Below the pieces are notes generated by a model. That model did not search any database. It had not been told where the DNA came from and saw nothing but the letters and a program-made list of their open reading frames with translations. Shown one piece after another: positions 23,186-35,709 of a stretch of 64,000 nucleotides of DNA. The translations under genes were made by a program, and so were the position numbers. The first letter of the stretch is position 1. Every line of letters starts with the position of its first letter. Source of the stretch: Lycorma delicatula (Eukaryota; Arthropoda; Insecta; Hemiptera; Fulgoridae); the NCBI RefSeq assembly GCF_047948215.1, contig NC_134456.1, positions 16,896,230 through 16,960,229 of the forward strand, in the 5' to 3' direction.

Positions 23186-23923
23186 AGCTGTAGCTGTCCC
23201 TTTGATCAAATGATGTTTTTAACATAAAAGTGTATCCTATATTTAAAGTAGAATTCAGAAAGAAATTAAAATTTCTTAAAAAAACATTTTTGATCTAATG
23301 TGAATAAATAAGTTTTTTCATCAAAATTATAGTGAATGTACAGTAAAATTGCTAATATGAAATCAGAATTTTTAGTGAAAACATTTGGGTTCCATTTGTC
23401 TCTCTTGCTAAACAGCTACAACATTTAAATCATAAAAAATTCAAAACTTTTTAAATCATTAACTCGGGTCTCATAGGAACCCTTTTTTTAGAAGATCCTA
23501 TGTCTTGTACAATAATAGTACGTACAATTGTATTTTCAGTCTTGAAGTTTAAAAAAGTTAAGTAAGGGTGCCATTCAGACATGTTTTTTGAAGCTTAAAA
23601 GTTTTTTTTATTAGAGTAATAAGTATTGGATTATATAAGTTGACTCGATCCGGTGCAGTTTATTCAACAAGACTAACAAAAATTATTGATTACTAAAAGA
23701 TATAGATATTTGATTTTCACAAAATTATTTAAAAACTCACAACAGTTGTTTCAGAACACAATACCTCCCTCAGGTGGTTGTATCATCTGAGAAAGGTACT
23801 CTGGATTTTGCTACCTAAACAGCTATTATAATTTTCTAAATAATTTTGCAAAAATCAAATAACATATTTGTTTATTTTCTTTTGTTATGGATTTTCATCA
23901 AGTAACGGCTTCATTGATCAATT

Positions 23924-23955
<32 letters not shown>

Positions 23956-24288
23956 TATTAGATAATCAATGGATATATATCCAAATATTTGTGCCAAATT
24001 TCAGCTTTTTTGGTCAAGAGGTTTTTGTTTTTGAGATATTTGGTAATAACTATTTAGAAATAATGTTAAATACCCTCCATCCCTAAATCCAATCGATTTA
24101 AAACTTAAACATAAAATTTAAGACTTACAATTTAAAATAATTTAGTCATTACTTCCATCATATTAAATTTCAATTTTCTACAACCATTATACAAAAATTC
24201 AAAAATTTAAATTATCAAAACTACCCCTCCATTTTTTTTTAATCTTGTCCAAAATTTAATAGCATCAATGCTCTCTTTTTTTCTATCT
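23186..24288. other. Intergenic stretch with a small inverted repeat
   Basis: About 23705-23750 and 23815-23866 are inverse copies (TATTTGATTTTCACAAAATT versus TATTTGATTTTTGCAAAATT on the other strand). A (TTA)n/(TA)n tract lies at 23923-23959. No gene seen. Confidence 0.5.
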
Positions 24289-24496
24289 CTGTTTAACCTT
24301 CAGAACCACCATAAGGTATTACTTCAGAGGATGAATGAGGATGATATGTATGAATGTAAATGAAGTGTAGTCTTGTACAGTCTCACGTCAACCATTCCTG
24401 AGGTATGTGGTTTATTAAAACCCAACCACCAAAGGACACCGGTATCCACGATCTAGTATTCAAATCCACATAAAAGTAACTGCCTCTACTTGTGCT
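24289..24496 (-). mobile_element. S1 SINE, head-truncated, minus strand
   Basis: Minus strand: TAGAGGCAGTTACTTTTATG, ACTAGATCGTGGATACCGG, TGTCCTTTGGTGGTTGGG, CATCATCCTCATTCATCC, AAGTAATACCTTATGGTGG and the GGTTAAACAG end. The tRNA-like head is gone. Confidence 0.8.
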
Positions 24497-25500
24497 CCAA
24501 ATATAGATTTTTTTTAAAGCCACTTTCAAATTTATGTTGAACTAGTCTAGTAATGTTGAGATGTTAATCAAAATACAGGCCAACACCCGTACCCACATAC
24601 AAGTATGTACCTCTTCCAGAAAGAATTTTCTAATACAATCACAAAGAATTGATTTTAGCAAATGTCTTAATAATCAGAACTTAAATAACAGTTTCATTGT
24701 AAAGTTTTTAAAATTTATGTGTTGTGTCCATTTTCCACCCAGGCAAAACGTTTTTTTCATGATTACTTGAATATAAAATTTGTAAAACGAATATTCAGAA
24801 AATGAAAAATTTTAATTTATGCTTGTGCTTATATTTACGAATGTGTAACCTTTGCTAAAACAATAGACACTTATACTTAAAAAATAACTACATCCACCTC
24901 TATTAAACCAGATAACAAAACTGTTTTCATCAAACTCAACATAACACTTCAGCTTACAAATAAAGTGCTTCCAATGCCATTTTTAATAAATTACCGTTCG
25001 ATTTAAAATACCTTCTTATTAATTTACTTAAAATAAAAGAAAAAAATTTCTTTTACAGAAACAATATTACTAATTATAAAAAATTTCCTGAATTTTGTGT
25101 ATCCAGTTCTTCAGTGTACATAAATGTGCACGCAAAAGATTTTCATTATTGCTTCCTGAATTGTGAATTATTTGGTTATTTTTTAAAAATATCTTCATGT
25201 AACATGAAGATCTAATGTATTTTACTCTTTATAAAGTTATATGATTGATATCTTAATTTATCTCATTTTGAAATTTTAAATAATTAATACAAACTTTAAC
25301 CACATCTAATTTTTATTTTGTAGTTTTTGTGATGCTCTATCTAATATTTTACATGATTTCTGTTGATCCATCCAGGCAAATGTTTCAAAAGTAGTTTCTT
25401 TTTTATCCAAAGAATAGCATATTTATCCATTCCAGATGTGATCTATATAATACATTATTTTTTAATGGTCTAAATTAAAGTTTATTTATTTTAACATAAG
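24497..25500. other. Unrecognised AT-rich stretch
   Basis: 24560-24620 contains CAGGCCAACACCCGTACCC, resembling the family C end block, so it may be a trace of that family. A 10-bp hairpin (ATCTTCATGT/ACATGAAGAT) is at 25191-25211. Confidence 0.4.
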
Positions 25501-26090
25501 AAAGTATGAAGGATAGAAGGAAATAAGTCAGTGAATGTTTACATAAAAGGAAGAATTTACAAGTAAAATAGTACAGTTCTTTAGGAGTATGTTAACAGAA
25601 AATTACAAAAGTAAAAAGCAAAGAACATGAATATCAGTTAAAAGGGAAATAAACGGAAAGCAAAAAGAAAAAAGTATTTATTATGTTGTAAGATAGGTTT
25701 ACATTTGAAGAAGAAAATTGTAAAGCGTTATGTTTAAAGCATATTTCGATACGGATATGGATATGAAACATTGACACCAAAGAAATGAGATGAAGAAAGA
25801 CTGGAAACATTTCACATATGAATATAGAGGAGATTAGAGTAACTGAGTGAATAGAGAAGTGAAATAAAAAATAATGAGAAGAATTAAAAAAAGTAGAATG
25901 TTAATCAGAAAAATCAAAGTAGGAAAGCTGTTTAGGATGTGAGATGAGAAGAGATGATTAAAACAGTGCTACAGATGAAAAAATAAAATTAGAAAAAATC
26001 TTAAAGGAAATGGGAATTCTCAGGAATTTTCATCTGGAGATGGACACAGTGCAAATAATCTGGCTAGGTGCTGAACAACATGTGACATGA
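25501..26090 (+). pseudogene. Heavily decayed RTE-like reverse transcriptase remnant
   Basis: Pieces in changing frames read KRYV, FRYGYGYETLTPKK, DEERLETFHI, WRRLE, KVGKLFRM and DTVQIIWLGAEQH. These follow the order of the RTE C-terminal region (K.YVWS..LYG.E.W.L.K.DE.RLE.FE.W.WRR). Many stops and frameshifts. It is older than the copies at 4.2 and 49 kb. Confidence 0.6.
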
Positions 26091-26883
26091 ATTTCATTTT
26101 ATTTGTATTGTCATGATATTTGTTAGAATAATAGTTAAATTGTTTAAATCACAATTACTTTTTACCTTAATATTACATGCCACATTTAATAATTTAACAA
26201 TGACAAGCTAAAAAAAATAATAGCTTTACGTAACATTTTAGAGAAACTATAAGTGCAGTTATCAAGTGTTATATATTATCAAATACATGCTTTACAATAT
26301 TCTATTTTAAAATATCTATATCATTTTCATTTAATACTTCATAACTTTTAATAGAAACATGATAAATAAAAGAAAAGGCATTTTGAAAAGCCATGTGAGT
26401 TCACAGGCGACTGTACATTATATGCAGACAAGAGAAATTGCTCTGATCTGATTTAACTAGTCAAGAACAAATATTATAACAGAGTCCCATGTGCATGTTC
26501 AGTTTATCATTGGTGAACTTTTTTTATTTATTTATTTTTTTATTTTTATTATTATTTAATTTCTCAAATTACATATAGTACATTTATATAGTACATAACA
26601 CTTTTGCCAGGAATAATTTACAAACATAATACTTCTGATTAATATTTTTAAAAAATCTACAATCTAATTATAATTACAGTTTTGAACTTATCAATCCTTA
26701 AATTTTAACCTAACAAGTTTTACCCACATCTCATAATAAAATATAGGACTTAAGAGGTAAATATAAATATAGGACTAAAATAAAGTACCACATAGTAAAA
26801 ATATAGGACTTTCGAGGTAAAGCCTGTTTAGTTTCATCTTCAGTAAAAAACTGGTTATAACAGCTGATATGCGTGCGCGTGCG

Positions 26884-26921
<38 letters not shown>

Positions 26922-27490
26922 TGCAAATACATTCCATTATCCAAAATTAATCAAATTCCACAACAAAAATTAATTTCCTAAAGAGCAGCTGTATTCATAT
27001 TACATACTACAAATGTATGAAAATTTAAAGAATGTGATCCTTTGATTAATTTAATCCGTGTGACGAATCCTCAATAATTTCTATGAAAGTTATTCTACTA
27101 AAAAATTTATACTATTTTTTTTTTTTTAAATGTATATATATTTCTTGCCTTTCTTACTCCATTTGAATGTTTATTGTAAATATTAGGTTCCAAAATGCCA
27201 TACCATTTCATACAGAATATACTGTCTGGCTTAGGCACAAGCAAATAATCAGCATTCATATATCTATAGTAATTTTTCAATTTTATGTAGATTTCCACTC
27301 TTACTGTAGAATAGCTCTTCTACATTATATTCTTGTACATAAACATGAATTTTTCAGTAAAAAATAAAAGTTGTGATTATTCCATGTTCCCCTTTGTCAA
27401 GGAAAAACGTTCTTCCTTGACAACGATTGAACGTATGTTTGATTTACAGATACCTCCCCAGTATCCTAATAGCAAAAAATCTGATGTGGA
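26091..27490. other. AT-rich stretch with AC microsatellite
   Basis: It contains (AC)n at 26887-26918, preceded by a GCGTGCGC patch. An 11-bp hairpin lies at 27394-27404/27413-27423 (TTGTCAAGGAA arm). No gene recognised. Confidence 0.5.
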
Positions 27491-28133
27491 CTCCATGTCA
27501 CTTCCTTGTACGCCTATTAAATTACATATACACATTTCTTTAAATGATAAGTACATAAAATTTTATTACATTAATAACTTCTGATATTTTTTATTTATTG
27601 TTATTATTGAATTATTATTTATCATGAAAATCTTTTTACAATCAGAGGTTAATAATACAAAAAAGTAGATGAAGTCTGATTCGAACCGATGTGCCTTCTC
27701 CTTGTAAGATCCAAATATTTCATTAATTAAAATTTTATTTGACTATAACTCTGGAAACAATGAAAATAAGTACCACTCATGATACAAGTTGAAAAGCTCT
27801 CAATGAGGGCTTATTACTGCAGTTAAAAAAATATCCAAAATTCAAATTTGTTTGGAGTTTGGGCTTTTTTGGACACTTTTGGTTCAGTTGATTGCAAAAA
27901 AAAGAGGAGGTGCACAACTAGATGTTACAACAGTCCTAAATTAAAAATTTCAACATTCTACGGCTAATCATTTTTGAGTTTTGAAAGATATAAACATACA
28001 TACATACCAATGTCATGTTGAAACTACAAATTTGGATTCAGGGATGGTCAAAATAGACATTTCCGTTGAAATCTGAAAACAACAATTTTTTGCGATCATA
28101 ATACTTCCTTTACTTTGTACAAGGAAGTAAAAA
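27470..28133 (-). mobile_element. Family A element, copy 3, minus strand
   Basis: ACTTCCTTGTACG at 27500-27512 and GTACAAGGAAGT at 28117-28128 are the inverted ends (about 629 bp apart). Between them, on the minus strand, the family order holds: TTCAACGGAAATGTCTATTT, ATGTTACAACAGTCC (inverse), GTAATAAGCCCTCATTGAG and the B-box-like ATCGGTTCGAATCAG. As in the other copies, similarity extends about 30 bp past the inverted end to AAAAAATCTGATGTGG at 27474. Confidence 0.8.
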
Positions 28134-28269
28134 GATACAAAGTATCAATTGCAACCCCATTACACATATATAAAAAAAAATTAATTCATTGATTATCTAA
28201 ATTACAGTCGATTATAAACTACAGTTTATATTTGTTTTTATTTTCTCGACTCGGTAACATGTATTTTTA

Positions 28270-28535
28270 GTAAATCAACTGAACTGGCATTAGGTGAAAA
28301 TTCGTGACACTGTAAATCGTTCCATTCATCCACTACATAACACAAAGCTGTGATATCAGCAAATGATGTTTCATGTATATAGAAGTTTATATATTACATA
28401 GACCATTTATGAAAATTAAGCAAAGTATTGTTCTCAGCACTGATCCTTGCAGTATATCATGTAACATGTTCCTAATTGTTATAAAAAAATCATCTATTTT
28501 CATTCTCTGTTTTACTTGAGCATTGTGATTTACTC
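28270..28535 (-). pseudogene. LINE reverse transcriptase fragment (motifs B-C)
   Basis: The minus strand reads DILQGSVLRTILCLIFINGL then, after a frame change, SFADITALCYVVDEWNDLQ. These match G.PQGSILGP.LF..YINDL (motif B) and SFADDTAL.Y (motif C) of Jockey/CR1-group RTs. The second catalytic Asp is changed (FADI), so the copy is dead. Confidence 0.65.
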
Positions 28536-28559
28536 ACTAATTCAATGACTTAAACTACA

Positions 28560-29555
28560 ATGCATTCGAAAAGTAATATACACCTATATAAACTTCATTA
28601 CATGTTGAGGGATTGTATTACTTATGAAGTGAGTAATGCTTTCTGGAAGAGTTGGTAATCCTGGGTTGTGTTCAGTTTACTTCTGCGAGGTTTGTCAGGC
28701 TGGTGACCTAGAGGGATTACCTGGTCTATATGGGTCTACTGGAAGGGGGGAAGATGCAGAACAGTAAGAACCTTTGCCTTTTAAGTCAAACCTTTAATTC
28801 AATGAAAATAGATAATCTATAAATATATACATATAAATAGAAACGATAGATAAAAAAAAAATCGGATACTATTCAGCAGAATAACTGCAAAAAAGAAAAA
28901 ATATCCCATAAAGTCTTATAAACTGCATAAAACAATGGCAATATTATTAAAATTAAGCGATTAACAGCAGGCAAGGATAATAAAAACAGATACAACAAAT
29001 GGTTTAAAGTGACCAAACAATTTCTTACAATAATTTTTATCAATTTTTTGATACGATTATCAATTTTTTTGATTTATCAATTTTCACAACAATTTTTACC
29101 AATTTCTTGATATGTTACTCTGTGTGACGTGTCTCTCAATGAGATTGATCAAATTAGTATATCTATTTGCTAAACTTAGGCACCTTGTGAGCGGAGAACA
29201 CTCAGAAGATCTTCTTACACAAAATAATCAGAAAACTCTTACATTTTTGTCGAATCTGAACTTAATCTGCTGATTAGATTGTAAAAATTTATTAGCGAAT
29301 TTCAGATCCGTGAAAGTTCATCGATTCTTATATAATTTGATGCCTAGTACATGGAGTATCAAACAAATTGCTGACAAATACTCCAGATAATCTCCATCTG
29401 AGTGTATTCAAAAACATTTTCTGGACAGCTTTTCTGCTGAGATTGCACCTCCTTAAGTTCAAACTTTAATTAGCAAGCGTAAACTTTAATTAGACAAAGA
29501 AACTTTAAAACTAAAAATTAAAGAACTTTAATTAGTAGTGTAAACTTCAGTCAGC
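28560..29555. other. Unrecognised stretch between LINE fragments
   Basis: 28640-28790 is less AT-rich. 29440-29560 holds repeated ACTTTAATTAG words (29460-29535). It is possibly more decayed LINE sequence on the minus strand, but no motif is readable. Confidence 0.35.
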
Positions 29556-29559
29556 AGCA

Positions 29560-30130
29560 TAAGATTCTGTCCAGCCCACCAACTTCAATGGAAATCTAAT
29601 GCTGTCCATTTTTGCAATTATGGTATGATGCGGTACATCTTATCAAAAGCCTTTTGAAAATTTAGGAAGACAACATCAATGTAATACTGCTTTCCCACGA
29701 TTGATTCTACAGTCATAAGAAAAGTGCATAGAATTAATATTGTAGATAGATGAACTACAAAACCATACAGCTCTTGAGCTATAGTAGGTTCAATAATATG
29801 AAAGTAAGATTTTAAAAATGATGATCTCTGTTACAGCGGGAAGACTTTTAGGACAGAAACCGATCAAAAATTTGTTATTTTTGAATAGTTATCCTTCTTT
29901 GGAACTTGACAACTAGAGCTTTTTACCAACTCAAAGGAAAAATTCCAAAGCTTAGAATTGCAATAAATATATCAACCAAGACAGGCAACAAAATATTAGC
30001 GAGTTCTTTAGTTGTAAATGTTGGTATATCATCAACTCTCACTGCTGCTTTACCATTAAGATTTTTAATCGCCGGTTTTACATCTTCTGTTATAATTTTA
30101 GGTACTTATGACTAAAACATTTCAATATAA
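29560..30130 (-). pseudogene. LINE reverse transcriptase fragment (fingers to motif A)
   Basis: On the minus strand, 30105 downward reads IITEDVKPAIKNLNGKAAVR, VDDIPTFTTKELANILLP, FGIFPLSW-stop-KALVVKF. After frame changes come QELYGFVV and YIDVVFLNFQKAFDKM. This is the N-terminal half of a CR1/Jockey-type RT: the GPDGIP-like block, L..G.FP..WK.A.V.P.FK and motif A (V.LDFQKAFDKV). The open plus-strand frame at 29906-30115 is its antisense shadow. Confidence 0.7.
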
Positions 30131-30536
30131 TCCAGAGCACATCGATTCAAAACCAGCCAATACTTGAAAAATGGACTGGAAATATGCTCCATATTTATGG
30201 CATATTTCAAAAGGATTCACAATAAATTCATCAACTGTCACTATGCAGTGTTCATAGGTGATCAATGTTCCTTTACTTATTTCCAAAATCTGGATGGCCA
30301 AATGTAATATTATTCTTAATTTGCTTAGCCTTTATCTCTGATCAATAAGTGTCTAATATTTTCTGTAATCTATTAAATATTTCTAATAAATTTCTAAGCC
30401 ATACTTCTTTTATTTCTCGTGAACAATTTTCTTCCTTTGAACTGGCTTAATTAAACCATATCTTCTGAAGGTATCTCTTCAGACAAATGTAATCCAATAT
30501 GCATTTACTTTACACTTAAGTTAAATTATTCACTGC
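30131..30536. other. Unrecognised stretch
   Basis: It may be the decayed 5' continuation of the LINE fragment. No motif could be read. Confidence 0.35.
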
Positions 30537-30764
30537 CTCTTCAAGATTCCCATTAAAGCCCATCAGGGCTAGGAACAGGGGGAGGTGCGGTGACCGGAAT
30601 CGTCACAAGGTGGCTGTCTTCCCCTGCGGGGGTTGGGATGTCTCTTCAAGATCTCCCGTTAAAGCCCATCAGGGCTAGGAACTAGGAGTGTGGCAATCGG
30701 AAGCATCACAAGGCGGTTGTCTTTCTCTTCCCTACTGGATTGGTAAGTCTCTTCAAGATTCTAA
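30537..30764. repeat. Minisatellite, two units of about 106 bp, GC-richer
   Basis: CTCTTCAAGAT recurs at 30537, 30642 and 30749 (periods 105 and 107). Each unit has TTAAAGCCCATCAGGGCTAG, GGAAC, a GGTG/GTGG core, a TCACAAGG block and a CTTCCC-rich end. Tandem GC-richer units like this are common in LINE 5' regions, but no attached ORF is seen. Confidence 0.8.
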
Positions 30765-33700
30765 AAGTCATAAAGATCAACATTTCAACTTTAAAGTAAT
30801 TGTAAAGGCCAATGAAATCGCCAGCCGGATAGAAAAAAGATCTTTTATTTTCTTGCTTAATAAAGGTAAAGCTACAAATTATTATTATTGTTAGGTTTGA
30901 AGAGCAGTAGGGTGGTTAATTGGCATAAACAGGTAGCACAAATATCTAAAATAATCAATGGAGAATTTTGATTACCTAATAAAATGGTTGAAAATTTATA
31001 TTAATTTTAAGAACATTTTTAAGGTTTTTCAATAATTTGATAAAAATCTATTTTCTCAGAAACAATTTAGAGTACAACTTAACTTCAAATTTTTTTTTTG
31101 CAAACAAAAAATTATTAATACTTAAATTTTCTTTAAGTCCAAATCTTTCGTGATAAATGGGAATGTTTCTTTTAAAAGGTTGTACCATAAATCTATCCTA
31201 ATGATGTTTATTTATAATGAGTATGCTTTATAGAATGTCCTTGGGTTAATTTCAATATTATTTTTATTTTATAATACCGATGTACAACATCTTAGATTGC
31301 AATGATAAACATAGTTAAAAAGTTAAAAAAAGTATTGTTTATTTTAAAATGAGATATACAGAATCTTCATAAAAATATGCAAGATTCTATACCATAAATT
31401 TCTGCCTATGTTACCTATACATTTATTACATATTATCTATATACTATTCTATATATTTTGTCAAAAATTGCAAAATATGTTACACCGTTTTAGAAGTTTG
31501 ATTTTTAAGATGAGCTAATTATTATAATAATATTTTACTACGTATTTTGATGTAGCTCAAGAGATTATTACATTCAATAATCATCCGACTGAATGTAATG
31601 AAAATGTTAAGATCGGCAGTTAAGAAAATCCTGTTACTGCAAAGAAGAGGCCATAATGACAGAGGAATAATATTAATATTATGATATAGCTTAAGAGAAA
31701 ATATAATAATGGTAAGGAATATTTTACTAATAAAGGAAAGTATATCGAGAGACAAATGTTTCGCAATTTACTACACATGTATAAATTAAAGTGTTGGGAG
31801 AAAGTTACTGAAGAACAGAGAAGTTTCTGAAGAGAGAGGGTTTTACAAAATGGGCATAATACCTAATTGCAAAAAGCCTATATTATTGGATTTGTTGTTA
31901 AATTATACTAAAAATTACATCCTATTACAGAGGTAGCAGAGATACTGAAGGAATTAGTAAGTAATATCTCCAATTATTAAGAAAAACTGTAACTATTTAT
32001 AAGATTTTCTTAAAAATTTTTTTTTAAATGTATGAATTTATAATGGCTGTACTTCAAGAGCACAAAAATTTTTGTGAAGGTAATGCTCCTGGGAGTGACA
32101 TGATAGGGATGCAAACCTCTTGGAACAAACTAGATGAAACACGAATGAAAATGGTTTAAGATAAAATAGCATTTTTCCTATCTTACCAATCTCACTACAG
32201 AAGAGCTCTTAATCTGCATAGAAAGTATTTATGAAAAGCTTCAACATTTGAATATATAACTCGTATTTGAAATTGTGTAATTTAGGACCGATGTCAGAAG
32301 GAAACTATCATAGAACTTTTAATTTACAATTTCATAAGGCTAATAAATATTCATATGTTAAATGTAACATTTAAAAAATGAAAATTGGTTCACTTGAAAA
32401 CACAGAAGAAAACCAAATTTGAAAAAAAACTGAAATTAGCAACTACATAAGGCAGATCTTGTTCAACAAATACTGAAGTATAAGCAAAAGATGTTTTGAA
32501 ATCAAGTGTGTACGCATTCAAGTATTGATATACTATTACTTTCCAGGCTTCAGTACTCTATGGCATATTACAAATGCAATATATATGTTTACAATCTCGG
32601 GTTCCCTGAACTATTCAGAGGTAACGATTTCATATATTTTTGGGATAAAAAAGAACCATCTCATGACTTTTAAGAAATACATTCCTGAATAATTGAACAC
32701 TTCAACAAAGGATCTTTGGCAACACACATAATGCGGTCATGTTCAGCTATTGCTGTGAAGGCCAAAATAAAAATATTAATCTAGCATTACTATCTTCTAT
32801 ACATTATATACAAAAAAAAAATAATGTTAAAAATCCTTGATTAGAAGTTCACGGTAAACGGGCAATCATTCTACCCAAACGATGCTGACTTTAAAAGCCA
32901 GAACTACATACATTACAAAAGATTGGTAATCTGATTTTTGAAAATGTAAGAAACCATTTTATTTATAGATTATGGCTCAAGAAGAATTTTTTCAATATCA
33001 ATTCTTGAAAATTCCATCACAAGAAGAAAAGAATGAGATACGATATCTATTATTTTACCTTAAAATACAGCGGTTGAGATATATTTAACAACAATCCTTG
33101 AAATTCTTTTATAAGGAATCCCTCAATGATAATCGGGTGTTTGACAATCTACAAAAAGAGTATACCATCAAAAAGAGGAAGACATCCATTGGGAAGAGGA
33201 AGAATCTGTGTAACATTGAGAATGAAGAACTATATTTACGTACAACCTTGACCAGTTAAAAATAAATAAAAGAAGATATGTTAAATATCTTACTGTTTAC
33301 AAAACTATAATAGTACATAGTTTGTTTTTCAACAACTGAAAGATGATAATGAGAATATATTGGCAGAGAGATTTCTTATCGCCAACAAATTTATCTGATA
33401 AAAGACTTAATATTTTAAAACAGAAGAGTTAACTGTGTTCTGTGTTATGTTACGTTATAAATATACAGTTTTTTTTTAAATTTAAAATGTTTAACATGTT
33501 ATCATTTCAAAATGTGAAAACATAAATGGTACAAATAACTTTTACTCGATTATTCACAAAAAAATCCCAAAATATAAAAAATTAAATATTTACAACACGT
33601 GTAAATATCCGTTGTGGTATTGCACATAATGTCAACATTTAAAAATAATTTATTTATTTATTTATGGTATTAGTTCTAGTAAAGGCTCTGATATCTTACA

Positions 33701-34235
33701 AATGGAAACAAGTCTTACCCCACTTTTCTTTTCGTTAGCTCATTTATAAAATTAATATTAAATTTTAATAAAATGTAATCCTGAAATATGTAAGAACAAT
33801 GTTTCTCAATCAGTTTAATTTTAATTTAAAAAAAAAATTTGTCTTGTAATACTGTGCGACTTGGAATAACAGTTTTTAGACAAATTATTAAACAAATGCT
33901 GTGATTGTTTTTTTTTTTTTTGGAAAGAAAAAACAATAACTTTTACAGAAGAATGTATATTTTATTTTAAAAGCATATTGTAAATATGATTGAAATAGAA
34001 ATAAATTTAATTTAGCTTTTATAAATCATTTTACAGACGCGTCTGAGTCATCAAAACAAACTGTTTTTAATTTGTACACGAATTTTGTGTAAATTACTTA
34101 TTTTGATGATTTATTTCACTCTAGAAGATCAATAATATCAGAAAATTAAAATAATTTTCTGCTGATAAATAATACTATTGTAAAATATTAAATAAATTTT
34201 TTTACAAAAGGATATTCATATCCTTACATATTCAT
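30765..34235. other. Long AT-rich stretch without recognised features
   Basis: About 3.5 kb with no convincing ORF, repeat or RNA. Short open frames (30688-30894, 31522-31755) have no recognisable motif. Confidence 0.45.
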
Positions 34236-34752
34236 ATACACTACGCTCACGGGATACGACTAGCGCTCATGTTAGACTCCTTAGTCCTTGTTTCAAGATG
34301 GGTCGGATAAGAATCCGAAGTTGAAGCGTCGCCGACAGGTTCACGCGGGATGGACGGAGACCTTATCGCCAACAGCACTGAGGACACGAAGGCCTGAACG
34401 CGCCCATGTTCGCACAGCCACTTGCGGTCAGACCGAGCCGTGGCTCCGTTCCCGCATCTTCTCGTCATACTGTCGGGCGATCGGCCGAAGGTCGGGAGTC
34501 TCAGGCCGGCCTTCGCACGAGGCGGGGCCGGCCTGAGGACACCTTCCCTGTCCGTGATCGCCAGCCAACGGGTCGCGACGTCCTACAGGAAGAGAAGTGC
34601 GGTCCTCCGACGCCAATTGTGCTAGTGGATCCGCCCTATGCCGCGGCCGAGACCGGGCTTTAGGCGATGCCATCTTGCAGGAGACGTGCGAAGAAAATGT
34701 GAATTTTTCCTTTCGGCATTTTAGATCTTTTCCGTTTACCCCTGGGCGGTCA
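34236..34752 (-). rRNA. 28S rRNA fragment (D2 region), displaced partial copy
   Basis: On the minus strand the segment enters at about 34752 with CAGGGGTAAAC, AAAAGATC and AAATTCAC. These correspond to the conserved stretch just 5' of the D2 expansion segment. It then runs through a GC-rich block and reaches CGTGAACCTGTCGGCGACGC, CCCATCTTGAAACAAGGAC and TAAGGAGTCTAACATGAGCGC. The last two correspond to the universally conserved 28S stretch CCGTCTTGAAACACGGACC / AAGGAGTCTAACATG, with a few substitutions. Both sides return abruptly to AT-rich DNA. The open frames at 34247-34673 are by-products of its high GC. Confidence 0.85.
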
Positions 34753-35705
34753 TAAATTCTGAATTTTTTTTGGAAAATTGTATTATATTTTTCTTTCCAA
34801 AATCAACATTTTTTCCTGAATTTATAATAATTTCATTATCAAATGCTCGCCAATCTTTTAATTATTTATCTGGAAATATGCTCTTTAAGTGAATATACAC
34901 GTTTAATAAACCGAATTATATCTGATATATCAATATCGTTCTGACGTTCCGATAACATTTCTCTTACAGTGTTACTCCAAAAGATTTCGTGTCCCAAATA
35001 TAGAGTTTTTAGTTTGTTAATTGTAATTTTTACATACCGATGAGGATCAACAATTTAACAATTATTAAATAGCTTATTTTTAGATATTTGCATAAGGATA
35101 CAAGTTCGTCTAATACATCTTTCAGGGCGAATTTTGCTACCCGATATTATAAATTAGTCAGAATTTTTTCACAATAGATCTATTTACAAATGGGATCATT
35201 GCATTCTGCTATCTCACTTTTATTATAATCGATTAATGAATGTATCGTAATCTTTTATTAAAAGCACCAACTGCGAAATACCTGGATAACCATCTAACTT
35301 TATTTAATGGTGTAAACGATATAACATTATGCTCTAACATTTGAATTAAGTTTTTTTTATGCTAGATCGGTGAAATATTGTGTACACAGTTCTAATAAAA
35401 GTTTTTGTATCCTGCATAATAGATACATTTTCACTTGCATCATCGAATCCTAAATCTCGCCATGTGCTAAACAGTGTCGTTCAGCAAATATATAATTTCT
35501 ATTTTGAGAATTGCTGCTACCCCATTTTTTTCTTCCATTCCACGAACGGCTACTGTGCCTCCCTCGAAACAGTATATATATATATATATATATATATTGT
35601 ATGCATAATATGTATAATATATTATGTATACATAATAATTCACTCTTCACATAATAAAGACTGGAACCAATTTTCTGGATATGTTATACTGATAATAAAT
35701 AAAAT
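34753..35705. other. Unrecognised stretch with TA microsatellite
   Basis: (TA)n at 35573-35597. An open frame (35380-35715) has a segment SRHVLNSVVQQIYNFYF that faintly resembles transposase N-termini, but the evidence is too weak to call. Confidence 0.35.
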
Positions 35706-35709
35706 ATTG

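Noticed and set aside
34247..34673. Five overlapping open frames on both strands
   Set aside because: High GC in the 28S rRNA fragment removes stop codons in all frames; there is no protein motif.
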